A stretch of DNA of 64,000 bases from Rhodococcus marinonascens NBRC 14363. Its GTDB lineage: Bacteria > Actinomycetota > Actinomycetes > Mycobacteriales > Mycobacteriaceae. The translations under genes were made by a program, and so were the position numbers. Shown one piece after another: positions 8,189 to 15,717 of the stretch. The stretch is from assembly GCF_001894885.1 (NCBI RefSeq), contig NZ_BCXB01000001.1, positions 372,001 to 436,000 of the forward strand, given 5' to 3'. Each line of letters begins with the position of its first letter. The stretch's first letter is position 1. Under the pieces are notes generated by a model. That model did no database searches and was not told the DNA's origin. It saw only the letters and a list, made by a program, of their open reading frames with translations.

Positions 8189-9727
8189 TTACTTCCAGAT
8201 TTTCCGGGCAACCTTCTTCGCGCTCTTCCACGTCTGCTTCATGTCCGCTGCGAGGGCATCACCGATCATGAGCTCACGGTGGAACAGCATCCCGAAACCG
8301 AGACTCGACTGTGCCGAATGCCGGCTGTCGGTCACCATGTCGAGCAGATGTTGTGGTGACACCACCGCGTCCTGGTAGTCGCCGAGGACGTCCTGGAAGT
8401 CTTTGAACGCGTCGAGGGCACGCTCCGACCTGTTCGGGGCGAGTTGCTGCGTTGCCTCGATGGTGTAGCGCATCTGCTTGGAGCGCTTGCGTGCTCGGTG
8501 GGTGAGCTTGTCGCGTTCGGCCCGAGTCTCGGCCTGGCGTGCCCGTTTCACCCGATGCTCCACGGAGTGCGTCAGCATCCGCAGGGCGCGTGTGACCTCC
8601 ACAGCGGAGGGTGCGCCCTTGCCGCACCCGATGCCGGCGACGAACACGTCCAGAGCGGAAAGCAATCCGAGATAGCGATCCGAACTCAGGGTTGCGAGTG
8701 CTCGGGGTCGCGCAGAGGCAACTAGACCGGAGAAGTACTCGTCGAGGCGCGCGCGCACTACCTCCCGGTCGGGCATCTCCGCGATCTCGTCGACCGCGGC
8801 GGCGAGCCTGCCCTGCTGCACTTCTGCATCGCGTGCGCCGCCGAGGCTCTGCCCCAGCCATCGCAGTTCGCGGACGAGGTCCTCGGCGGCCTCACTCGAG
8901 CCCAAGTCGGGTCCGTACATCTGCAACACGCTGCGAATGCGCCTCGCCGCCACCCTCAGGGCATGGACGGAATCGTTTGTGTCCCGACGGACCTCGACGT
9001 CCGCGTGAGTGAGCGCCCGAAGCTGTGCATCGAGGTACTCCCTCAGTAGCCGCCGCGGCCGAGGCTTCTTCTCCATCTCCGCAGGACGTGACGGCACCCC
9101 GACGGCATCGCCGAGTGCGCGCCGGAGTTTGGAGGGGGTGTCCGAGCGCACGATCCCGGAATCGAGAAGGCGAGAGTTGATGGCGTCCAACAGTGTTTGG
9201 CCGCCCGCGCCCTGCTCTACCTCGATCTCGCGCCATACCCGCTCGTCGGGGCCCGCGGAACCGTCCGGGATCGCGGCGATCACGACGTCCGACGCGACTT
9301 CCGCGAGCGTCGTGCCCGCCGAATCCAGCAGGCGGTGGCGTTCGCGGTCGGTGCTGATCAGCGCAACGGGGTTCACGGCAGCCCCGCGGGTGATGGCGGT
9401 GAGCAGATCGGTGAAGGCGGTGGGAACGTCGACGCCGGATTCGGCGGCGTCTGGCGGCAGTTGCAATTCGGTTCGCGTGTCCGTCCCGGCGGGCAGTTTC
9501 AGATGCCATCCCGCGTCGTCGCCACCTTCTCTGCGGCGGAGCGTGATTCCAGCGGTCAGGAGTCTCAGGTCGGTGGTGTCGTAGTAGAGAGCGGAAAGCT
9601 GAATCGAATCGATCAGCGGTTCCCCGTCCACGCCCGGCAGTCCGGAGAGGCTGGGCATCTGTTGCTCCGAACAGGACTCGTACTTGCGCTCCACTTCGGA
9701 GACGCCCTCGGGCGTTGCTGCACTCAT
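8189..9727 (-). CDS. CYTH and CHAD domain-containing protein
   Basis: The N-terminal CYTH (triphosphate tunnel metalloenzyme) domain occupies roughly residues 5-200; it shows the family's E-x-E-x-K start as VEVERK-like VSEVERKYES and the later WHLKLPAG and REIEVEQG strands. The C-terminal CHAD helical domain (about 225-510) is rich in His and Arg: DSVHALRVAARRIRSVLQMY, KRSKQMRYTIEATQQL and DFQDVLGDYQDAVVS, which bind polyphosphate. The combination is linked to inorganic polyphosphate hydrolysis or binding. The ATG at 9727 is preferred over 9772, because MSAATPEGVSEVERK begins the domain directly. The pseudouridine synthase gene lies 41 bp upstream on the same strand, suggesting an operon. Confidence 0.9.
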   Translation of the reverse strand: MSAATPEGVSEVERKYESCSEQQMPSLSGLPGVDGEPLIDSIQLSALYYDTTDLRLLTAGITLRRREGGDDAGWHLKLPAGTDTRTELQLPPDAAESGVDVPTAFTDLLTAITRGAAVNPVALISTDRERHRLLDSAGTTLAEVASDVVIAAIPDGSAGPDERVWREIEVEQGAGGQTLLDAINSRLLDSGIVRSDTPSKLRRALGDAVGVPSRPAEMEKKPRPRRLLREYLDAQLRALTHADVEVRRDTNDSVHALRVAARRIRSVLQMYGPDLGSSEAAEDLVRELRWLGQSLGGARDAEVQQGRLAAAVDEIAEMPDREVVRARLDEYFSGLVASARPRALATLSSDRYLGLLSALDVFVAGIGCGKGAPSAVEVTRALRMLTHSVEHRVKRARQAETRAERDKLTHRARKRSKQMRYTIEATQQLAPNRSERALDAFKDFQDVLGDYQDAVVSPQHLLDMVTDSRHSAQSSLGFGMLFHRELMIGDALAADMKQTWKSAKKVARKIWK

Positions 9728-9768
9728 GACACCATCTTTCTGGTTGGGCGGGGAAAAGGGAACAGGGG

Positions 9769-10668
9769 TCACGTCGGCCAGTCGAGGCTGCGCTTACTGA
9801 CGAAGCGGCGCAGTGCGCCGGAGCGCGGATCGAGGAATTCCGCAGATCGAGCCAGCAGGCGAAGTGGCACCGAATAGTCTTCGGCAGCAACGTCATAAAA
9901 GTCGGGGTAGAAGTTGTCGCCGAAGATCGGAATGCCGAGCGAACTCATGTGGACGCGCAACTGATGCGTCTTGCCGGTGTGAGGCAGCAGGCGGTAGCGG
10001 GCGGAATCGCCGCGGACCTCGACGAGTTCGATGCGACTCTCGCTGTTGGCTGGACCGTCCACTTCGTACGCCTTCAACACGCCGCGTTCCTTGACGATTC
10101 GGCTTCGGATGGTGGTGGGCAATACGAGATCGGGGTCGTAGCGGGCCACCGCCTCGTACTCCTTCGTTACCCGGCGCTGATCGAACAGCGACTGGTAGTC
10201 GCGCCGGACTTCTCGTCGCACGGTGAAGATCAGAACCCCGGCCGTCAAACGGTCCAACCGGTGCGCGGGTGTCAGTTCGGGGAGATCGAGGTCGCGTCGC
10301 AACCGGACCAGCGCCGACTCCGCGACGTACGCACCTCGCGGCGTGCTGGCCAGAAAGTGGGGTTTGTCGATGATGACGAGGTTTTCGTCACGGTGGAGGA
10401 TCTCGATCTCGAAGGGCACCCGGTTCTCGACCGGCGGATCTCTGTACAGGTAGACGAATCTGCGGTGCGCGAACGGGGTGGACTCGGTGATCGGCAGACC
10501 GTGCTCGTCTACGACTTCCCTCTTCGCCACCTTTTCCCGGAGTCGGATCTCGTCGTGCGGAAACCGTGCTACCAGGTACTCGAGGACCGTGGGCCACGTG
10601 CCGACGTCCGGCATCCTCAGCCGAGTCGGGTTGAGGCCGTTGCGGACGGGGAGTGGGGCGTCGGGCAC
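9769..10668 (-). CDS. RluA-family RNA pseudouridine synthase
   Basis: A 299-residue pseudouridine synthase that isomerises uridine in rRNA or tRNA. The catalytic Asp is in PAHRLDRLTAGVLIFTV (HRLDR-x-TAG, about residue 140), the KPHFLASTPRG stretch precedes it, and LLPHTGKTHQLRVHMSSLGI with PIFGDNFYP follows, all canonical for the RsuA/RluA/RluC/RluD superfamily. An S4-like N-terminus is short or absent, with a region of about 90 residues (LEYLVARFPHDEIRLREKV) that resembles the RluA-type leader. The GTG at 10668 opens the frame. The exact RNA target is not predictable. Confidence 0.9.
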   Translation of the reverse strand: MPDAPLPVRNGLNPTRLRMPDVGTWPTVLEYLVARFPHDEIRLREKVAKREVVDEHGLPITESTPFAHRRFVYLYRDPPVENRVPFEIEILHRDENLVIIDKPHFLASTPRGAYVAESALVRLRRDLDLPELTPAHRLDRLTAGVLIFTVRREVRRDYQSLFDQRRVTKEYEAVARYDPDLVLPTTIRSRIVKERGVLKAYEVDGPANSESRIELVEVRGDSARYRLLPHTGKTHQLRVHMSSLGIPIFGDNFYPDFYDVAAEDYSVPLRLLARSAEFLDPRSGALRRFVSKRSLDWPT

Positions 10669-10834
10669 TCTGCCACGGTAATCGAGATGCTGCTCTGCCG
10701 TTGACCGGGCGGACAGTCGTGGCTACTATCCGGTAAGTTTGTGATAATTCGTGACGCGGGCCACCCCTGTCTGGGCGCTGAGACGTGTCATCGGAGGATT
10801 GCGCAGGGGGTTCGAAGTCTGGGGGTTCGTAGTG

Positions 10835-12874
10835 ATGGTACGTCGAGGGGCGTTTCGGCCGGGTGCGGCAGCAATCGCTCTGATGATGGCGGTGGGATTT
10901 GCAGTAGTTTCGGGCGTGACTGCGGCGGCCGACCCCACGGGCGGTGCGGCGGGCGTTCAATGGACAGCCGCGGTCGAGGCACCGCCCGCCTACCCGGTGA
11001 TCGCCATCGACTGGGACGTTCCCATCACCATGAATGATGGAACCGTGTTGAAGGCCAACGTCTACCGCCCGGCTGATGCCTCAGGCAAGCCGATCGACAC
11101 CACGATGCCCTCGGTCCTCAACATCACCCCGTATACGAAGCTGCTCAGCAATCTCGTCGATTCCGTGCTCGCCGTGCCGGGTTATCAAGACACGGTCGCC
11201 AACCTGGTTAATTCCTACAACCTGGCCGGAACGCCGCTCGACGGCGTCGGTGAATTGGCGAAGATGCTGACCGGGGGCGGCATGCGGATCTTCGCGGTCA
11301 ACCGCGACCTCGTGCAGAACGGCTACACCCAGGTGGTTGTCGACGCCCGCGGCACAGGTTTCTCCCAGGGCGAATGGCAGGCACTCGGCCCCGTCGAGCA
11401 GCAGGACTCTGTCGAGGTAATCGATTGGATGAGCAAACAGAGTTGGTCTGATGGCAAGGTCGCGATGGCGGGCGTGTCCTATTCGGCCATCAACTCCCTG
11501 CAGGCCGCCGGGCATCAGCCGCCCGCTCTGAAGGCAATCTTCCCCACCGAACCGGGCAACGATCTGCTCCGCGACATCGTAGGTACGGGGGGCGGTCTGG
11601 GAGTCGGCTTCATGCCGCTCTGGCTGTCGCTGGTCAACGGACTCAAGTTCATCCCCAATGTGCAAGACCTCGCGCAGGGGCACTTCGATGAGCAGTGGCT
11701 GCAGGATCGGTTACGCGATCCGCTGACGCTGATTCCCGCCCTGACCGATGCGCTGACGGCGCAGAATTGGAGCGACCTCACCCCCGGCACGCTGAAGGTG
11801 GTGCAGGACGGCCAATTCTATGCGGAACGCAAGACGCAGACGGAGAACATCGAAGTTCCGACCATGCTCTACGGCGCCTGGCACGACATATTCGCGAACA
11901 GCGAGCCGAGGCTGTACAACGAGATCCCGCTGCCCGCCGGCGAGAAGCAGTTGATCATGAGCGACGCCTACCACATCACGTTCGGGGGCGGCTTTGGGAA
12001 ACCTGGTGGGCCGCCACGGCTCGACGTCCTCGAACGCGCATGGTTCGACAAGTGGCTCAAGGGCATCGACAACGGAATCGACGGGTACGGCCCGGTCACC
12101 CTGTATCAGCAGGGTAACGGCTGGACGACCACCGATCAGTTCCCGCGGGCCGGTGTCGACTACCAACGGATGTACCTGTCCGGTGCCCCCAGCGGAACCG
12201 CCGGTCACGCTGCATACGACGGCAGCCTGGTGGCGTCGAAGCCCATCGATGCGGCCCGGCTCACCGTAGCGCCCGGCCTGCGCGGGTTCTGCTCGCGAGA
12301 CTCAGCGCAGGGGACGGCGGGCGCGACCGTCGTCCTCGGGTCGGTGTGCAGTAAGGACTCCCGATTCAACGAAGTCGAGGGGCTGACGTTCACGAGCGCT
12401 CCGGTCGGGCAGCCCACCGAACTGTCGGGACCGATCAATCTGCACCTCGAAACGGTGCTCGACGCCCCAGATGGATTTTGGGCGGTCACACTCAACGACG
12501 TCTCTCCCGATGGCACGTCGACCACTCTCACCAATGGAGCGCTCACCGCATCGATGCGGGCTGTGGACGATTCGCAGAGTGCGAAGTCAGAAAACGGTGA
12601 TTACATTGAACCTCAACATTTTTTGACCGTAGAGACCCGTCAGCCTCAGGTTCCGGGAGAAGTGACACCAATCGATGTCAATCTCGTTCCCACCGATGCC
12701 GTTCTCGCGCCCGGGCATCGGCTACGTGTCGACGTGTACGCGAGCAGTATTCCCCGGTACCTGCCGATCGGACCGATACTCGCGGACAGTCGGTTGAGGC
12801 CACAGCACGTTCAACTCGCTCCGGACCGGCCGAGTTTCATCAATCTGCCGCTGGTCGGAGCACAGACGTGGTGA
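10835..12874 (+). CDS. Secreted CocE/NonD-type alpha/beta hydrolase (X-Pro dipeptidyl-peptidase S15 family)
   Basis: About 679 residues from the ATG at 10835 (MVRRGAFRPGAAA). The start was chosen because it gives a clean signal peptide: basic residues, a hydrophobic core (IALMMAVGFAVVSGV) and a TAAA-type cleavage site. The mature part opens with the S15 pattern VPITMNDGTVLKANVYRP; the nucleophile is Ser in GVSYSA, preceded by VVVDARGTGFSQGEW. Acid and His lie in the HDIF and HITFGGGFG regions, followed by the jelly-roll C-terminal domain (LRVDVYASSIPRY). Family members cleave esters (cocaine esterase) or amides; the substrate here is unknown. It is likely exported to the cell envelope. It stands alone between a divergent gene and an SDR gene 39 bp downstream. 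Confidence 0.85.
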   Translation: MVRRGAFRPGAAAIALMMAVGFAVVSGVTAAADPTGGAAGVQWTAAVEAPPAYPVIAIDWDVPITMNDGTVLKANVYRPADASGKPIDTTMPSVLNITPYTKLLSNLVDSVLAVPGYQDTVANLVNSYNLAGTPLDGVGELAKMLTGGGMRIFAVNRDLVQNGYTQVVVDARGTGFSQGEWQALGPVEQQDSVEVIDWMSKQSWSDGKVAMAGVSYSAINSLQAAGHQPPALKAIFPTEPGNDLLRDIVGTGGGLGVGFMPLWLSLVNGLKFIPNVQDLAQGHFDEQWLQDRLRDPLTLIPALTDALTAQNWSDLTPGTLKVVQDGQFYAERKTQTENIEVPTMLYGAWHDIFANSEPRLYNEIPLPAGEKQLIMSDAYHITFGGGFGKPGGPPRLDVLERAWFDKWLKGIDNGIDGYGPVTLYQQGNGWTTTDQFPRAGVDYQRMYLSGAPSGTAGHAAYDGSLVASKPIDAARLTVAPGLRGFCSRDSAQGTAGATVVLGSVCSKDSRFNEVEGLTFTSAPVGQPTELSGPINLHLETVLDAPDGFWAVTLNDVSPDGTSTTLTNGALTASMRAVDDSQSAKSENGDYIEPQHFLTVETRQPQVPGEVTPIDVNLVPTDAVLAPGHRLRVDVYASSIPRYLPIGPILADSRLRPQHVQLAPDRPSFINLPLVGAQTW

Positions 12875-12913
12875 GGGTTTCGCCGCACCACCGTCCTTCC
12901 GTAGTCTGAACCC

Positions 12914-13792
12914 ATGACCAAATGGACAGATTCGGACATCGTCGATCAGCATGGCCGCACGTTCGTCGTCACCGGCGCCAACAGTGGTCTGGGAGAAGAG
13001 GCCGCACGTGCTCTGGGTAAGGCTGGGGCGCACGTCGTCCTCGCCTGCCGGAACATCGACAAGGGGGAGGCGGTCGCGCGATCGATCGGTGACAACGCCG
13101 AAGTCCGGCGGCTCGATCTGTCGGATCTGAAGTCGGTGCGCGAGTTCGCCGCCGGTATTGACTCCGTCGATGTACTGGTGAACAACGCCGGCGTGATGGC
13201 AGTGCCGCAGGGCAAGACTGCCGACGGATTCGAAATGCAGATCGGCACAAATCATCTGGGACATTTCGCGTTGACTGGGCTACTCCTCGGTAAGATCACC
13301 GACCGAGTCGCCACGATGTCGAGTTTCGCGCACCAGATCGGATCCATTGATCTCGACGATCTCAATTGGGAAGCCCGCAAATACAACCGGTGGACGGCAT
13401 ACGGGCAGTCGAAGCTCGCGAATCTTCTGTTCACGTACGAGTTGCAGAAGCGCCTGTCCGCAGCGGGCTCGTCGGTCAAGGCCCTGGCTGCACATCCGGG
13501 CTACGCGTCGACAAACCTGCAGGGGCACACCGAGTCGATTCAGGACAAAGTGATGGGGGTCGGCAACGTGATCTTTGCGCAGTCGGCGAAAATGGGCACG
13601 TTGCCGATGCTGTACGCGGCCACCGTTCCCGATGTGAAGGGCGGCAGCTACATCGGGCCGGGCGGACTGTTCGAGCAGCGCGGATACCCGAAGGTGGTCG
13701 GTTCCAACAAGAAGTCGCGGGACGAGCAGACCGCCGCCGCCCTGTGGTCGCTGTCGGAAGACTTGACGGGCGTCGAGTACAAGTTCGCCTGA
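12914..13792 (+). CDS. Short-chain dehydrogenase/reductase (retinol dehydrogenase/protochlorophyllide-reductase-like)
   Basis: A 292-residue classical SDR. The dinucleotide-binding motif is VVTGANSGLGEEAARALGKA (residues about 17-36), the NNAG motif is LVNNAGVMAVPQG, and the catalytic Tyr/Lys pair is in AYGQSKLANLLFTYEL. The long C-terminus (GGSYIGPGGLFEQRGYPKVV) fits the retinol-dehydrogenase-like subgroup common in mycobacteria and rhodococci. Substrate is probably a lipophilic alcohol or ketone, but this is inference. It lies 39 bp after the CocE gene and is convergent with ohr (24-bp gap). Confidence 0.88.
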   Translation: MTKWTDSDIVDQHGRTFVVTGANSGLGEEAARALGKAGAHVVLACRNIDKGEAVARSIGDNAEVRRLDLSDLKSVREFAAGIDSVDVLVNNAGVMAVPQGKTADGFEMQIGTNHLGHFALTGLLLGKITDRVATMSSFAHQIGSIDLDDLNWEARKYNRWTAYGQSKLANLLFTYELQKRLSAAGSSVKALAAHPGYASTNLQGHTESIQDKVMGVGNVIFAQSAKMGTLPMLYAATVPDVKGGSYIGPGGLFEQRGYPKVVGSNKKSRDEQTAAALWSLSEDLTGVEYKFA

Positions 13793-13816
13793 CTCGACGC
13801 CCGCCCGGCCTGCTGT

Positions 13817-14239
13817 TCAGTCTTCGGTGACCTCGAGCGTGACCTCGATGTTGCCGCGAGTGGCGTTGGAGTACGGGCACACCTGGTGCGCCTTCTCCGT
13901 CAGGTCGAGTGCTTCTTCGCGCGGCATATGCGGGAGTGAGACCTCGAGGGTGACGGCGAGGCCGAATCCGCCGCCGTCGATCGGGCCGATCCCGACGCGG
14001 GCGCCGACAGCCGAGTCGGCGACATTGGCCTTGACCTGACGGGCGACCAACTGGAGCGCCGAGTGGAAGCACGCCGCATATCCGGCGGCGAACAGCTGCT
14101 CGGGGTTGGTGCCGTCGCCCGATCCACCCATTTCGGTGGGGATGGCGAGGTTCAGGTCGAGCCGTCCGTCCGACGTGCGAGCGTGGCCGTTGCGGCCTTC
14201 TCCGGTGGCGAGCGCTTCTGCGGTGTACAGGATGTTCAT
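13817..14239 (-). CDS. ohr: Organic hydroperoxide resistance protein Ohr (OsmC family)
   Basis: A 140-residue thiol peroxidase that reduces fatty-acid and other organic hydroperoxides to alcohols using lipoyl or small thiols. Both reactive cysteines are present: Cys57 in [12 protein letters not shown] and Cys121 in [11 protein letters not shown], with the family's [17 protein letters not shown] segment. Length is normal. The gene starts 3 bp after the stop of the MarR-type gene 14243-14698, so the pair forms an ohrR-ohr operon and the repressor should sense the enzyme's own substrate. Confidence 0.95.
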   Translation of the reverse strand: MNILYTAEALATGEGRNGHARTSDGRLDLNLAIPTEMGGSGDGTNPEQLFAAGYAACFHSALQLVARQVKANVADSAVGARVGIGPIDGGGFGLAVTLEVSLPHMPREEALDLTEKAHQVCPYSNATRGNIEVTLEVTED

Positions 14240-14242
14240 GGA

Positions 14243-14698
14243 CTACTTCTTTCTCGTGGGGGTGGTCGGGCTATGGCGGTGGAGTGATTCGGTGAGGTTG
14301 GTCAGGGTGTCTCGCAGGGCACCGAGTTCGTCGGCGTCCATACCTGTCGAGCGAGTGAGTTCGGCCGGAATGCCGACGGCTTCGCCGCGCAGGGCGGCGC
14401 CCGCGTCAGTGAGGTGGATGCCGACCCTGCGTTCGTCGGCCGACTCGCGTCGGCGTTCGACCAGTCCGAGGATTTCGAGCCTCTTGAGCAGCGGCGACAG
14501 GGTGCCGGTGTCGAGGACGAGGGCGTCGCAGAGTTCGCTCACTCCGCGACCGTCTTGCTCCCAGAGCGCCAACAGCACCAGGTATTGCGGGTAGGTCACT
14601 CCCAACTTGTCGAGCATCGACCGGTAGGTGGCTGTCATGGCTCGGGAAGCCGAGTATAGAGCGAAGCACACCTGGCGGTCGAGGGCGAGGTCGTTGGG
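14243..14698 (-). CDS. ohrR: OhrR, MarR-family organic peroxide-sensing repressor
   Basis: A MarR-type winged-helix repressor of about 151 residues. The reactive N-terminal Cys is in LALDRQVCFALYSASRAM, the signature of OhrR; the winged helix includes GVTYPQYLVLLALWEQDGRG and DTGTLSPLLKRLEILGLVER. I place the start at the GTG at 14698 (VPNDLALDRQ), because a start at 14734 would put the presumed operator (14711-14736) inside the coding region. Oxidation of the Cys by organic hydroperoxide releases DNA and induces ohr, which follows after 3 bp. Confidence 0.9.
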   Translation of the reverse strand, partial: PNDLALDRQVCFALYSASRAMTATYRSMLDKLGVTYPQYLVLLALWEQDGRGVSELCDALVLDTGTLSPLLKRLEILGLVERRRESADERRVGIHLTDAGAALRGEAVGIPAELTRSTGMDADELGALRDTLTNLTESLHRHSPTTPTRKK

Positions 14699-14710
14699 CA
14701 CCGCTAAATG

Positions 14711-14736
14711 ATTGCACACAACTGGATTGTGCACAA
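14711..14736. promoter_or_regulatory. Probable OhrR operator with a perfect TTGTGCACAA palindrome
   Basis: Two related half-site groups lie directly upstream of ohrR: ATTGCACACAAC (14711-14722) and the perfect palindrome TTGTGCACAA (14727-14736). They sit between the divergent ohrR start and the TPP riboswitch of the neighbouring operon. A palindrome at this place is what autoregulation by a MarR dimer predicts. Binding is inferred only from position and symmetry. Confidence 0.5.
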
Positions 14737-14778
14737 CCTATTAGTTTGATCGGTGGCAGGGCTTACACTGTGGCCAGT

Positions 14779-14868
14779 GACTTGGGGTGCTGTCCGGCGA
14801 GAACGCCGGGCGGCTGAGAGCAAACCCATTGAACCTGAACTGGGTAATTCCGGCGAAGGGATGTCGCG
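14779..14868 (+). ncRNA. TPP (THI-box) riboswitch
   Basis: The leader shows the conserved THI-element blocks in order: CTTGGGGTGC (14781-14790), GGCTGAGAG (14812-14820), AAACCCATTGAACCTGAACT (14822-14841) with the ACC-CATTGAACCTGA core, GGGTAATTCCGGCGAAGGGA (14842-14861). These are the pyrimidine- and pyrophosphate-sensing arms that bind thiamine pyrophosphate. It ends about 60 bases before the SDR start at 14927. No intrinsic terminator with a U-run follows, so control is probably translational, by hiding the GGAAGG ribosome site at 14914-14919. High TPP should switch the operon off. Confidence 0.93.
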
Positions 14869-14926
14869 GGGGCGGCCGCATGCGCTCATCCGATGTCTCG
14901 TCACCGGTGAAACGGAAGGTGAAAGC

Positions 14927-15691
14927 ATGCAGTTCGACAAGCAAATCGTCCTGGTAACCGGTGGAGGCCGGGGTCTGGGCACCTCGATCGTGCGGTCGTT
15001 CGCGCAGCAGGGTGCGCGCGTGATCGTGAACTACCGGAACAGTCGGGATGCCGCCGAAGCACTCGCATCGTCCCTCGACGCCGGCCAGGCGATCGCGCTG
15101 CGGGCTGATGTCACGGACGCAGAACAGGTGAAAGCCCTGTTCTCTGCCGCCGAGGAACATTTCGGCTCGCCGGTGACTACGGTAGTCAACAACGCACTGG
15201 TTGACTTCTCCTTCAACGGCGACGCCCGCGACAAGGCAGATGCCATTACGTGGGCGGCCTTCGACTCCCAATTCCGGGGGAGCGTTCAGGCGGCACTCCA
15301 CACCACGCAGGCGGCACTGCCGGGCATGCGTTCGCTCGGGTTCGGCCGGATCGTCAACATCGGAACCAATCTGTTCCAGAACCCCGTCGTCCCGTATCAC
15401 GATTACACGGCGGCCAAGGCGGCGGTGTTGTCGTTGACGCGCACGCTCGCCTCCGACCTCGGTCCAGACGGCATCACCGTGAACATGGTGTCCGGTGGCC
15501 TATTGCGGACCACGGACGCGAGCGCAGCCACGCCTGACGAGGTATTCGATCTGATCGCGGCCGGCACTCCGCTGCAGAGCGTCACCACTCCGGACGAATT
15601 CGCCGACGCGGTGCTCTTTTTCGCCTCTCCGTGGTCGCGCGCGGTGACCGGCCAGAACCTCGTCGTCGATGGCGGACTGGTCAAGGACTGA
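14927..15691 (+). CDS. SDR oxidoreductase (3-oxoacyl-ACP-reductase-like) in a TPP-riboswitch operon
   Basis: A 254-residue classical SDR: VLVTGGGRGLGTSIVRSFAQ for NAD(P), TVVNNALVDFSF in place of NNAG, and YHDYTAAKAAVLSLTRTLA with the catalytic Tyr and Lys. The C-terminus ends GQNLVVDGGLVKD, as in FabG-like enzymes. The start at 14927 is fixed by GGAAGGTG eight bases upstream and by the riboswitch that would otherwise be inside the frame. The flavin monooxygenase gene follows after 26 bp, so the two are co-transcribed under the riboswitch. Inference: the enzyme acts on a thiamine precursor, breakdown product or related alcohol; no known thiamine enzyme has this make-up. Confidence 0.88.
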   Translation: MQFDKQIVLVTGGGRGLGTSIVRSFAQQGARVIVNYRNSRDAAEALASSLDAGQAIALRADVTDAEQVKALFSAAEEHFGSPVTTVVNNALVDFSFNGDARDKADAITWAAFDSQFRGSVQAALHTTQAALPGMRSLGFGRIVNIGTNLFQNPVVPYHDYTAAKAAVLSLTRTLASDLGPDGITVNMVSGGLLRTTDASAATPDEVFDLIAAGTPLQSVTTPDEFADAVLFFASPWSRAVTGQNLVVDGGLVKD

Positions 15692-15715
15692 TCTGGGCGG
15701 ACTCGTCAAGGACTG
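15671..15715 (+). repeat. Imperfect 20-bp tandem duplication at the SDR/monooxygenase junction
   Basis: GGCGGACTGGTCAAGGACTG (15671-15690) is followed five bases later by GGCGGACTCGTCAAGGACTG (15696-15715), one mismatch in 20. The first copy encodes the SDR's last residues GGLVKD and stop. The second copy places AAGGA five bases before the ATG of the next gene, so a duplicated piece of coding sequence serves as its ribosome binding site. Confidence 0.8.
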
Positions 15716-15717
15716 CT

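Noticed and set aside
14753-14926. A longer N-terminus for the SDR gene, starting near 14753
   Set aside because: That stretch is the TPP riboswitch; the ribosome site and the first SDR strand fix the start at 14927.
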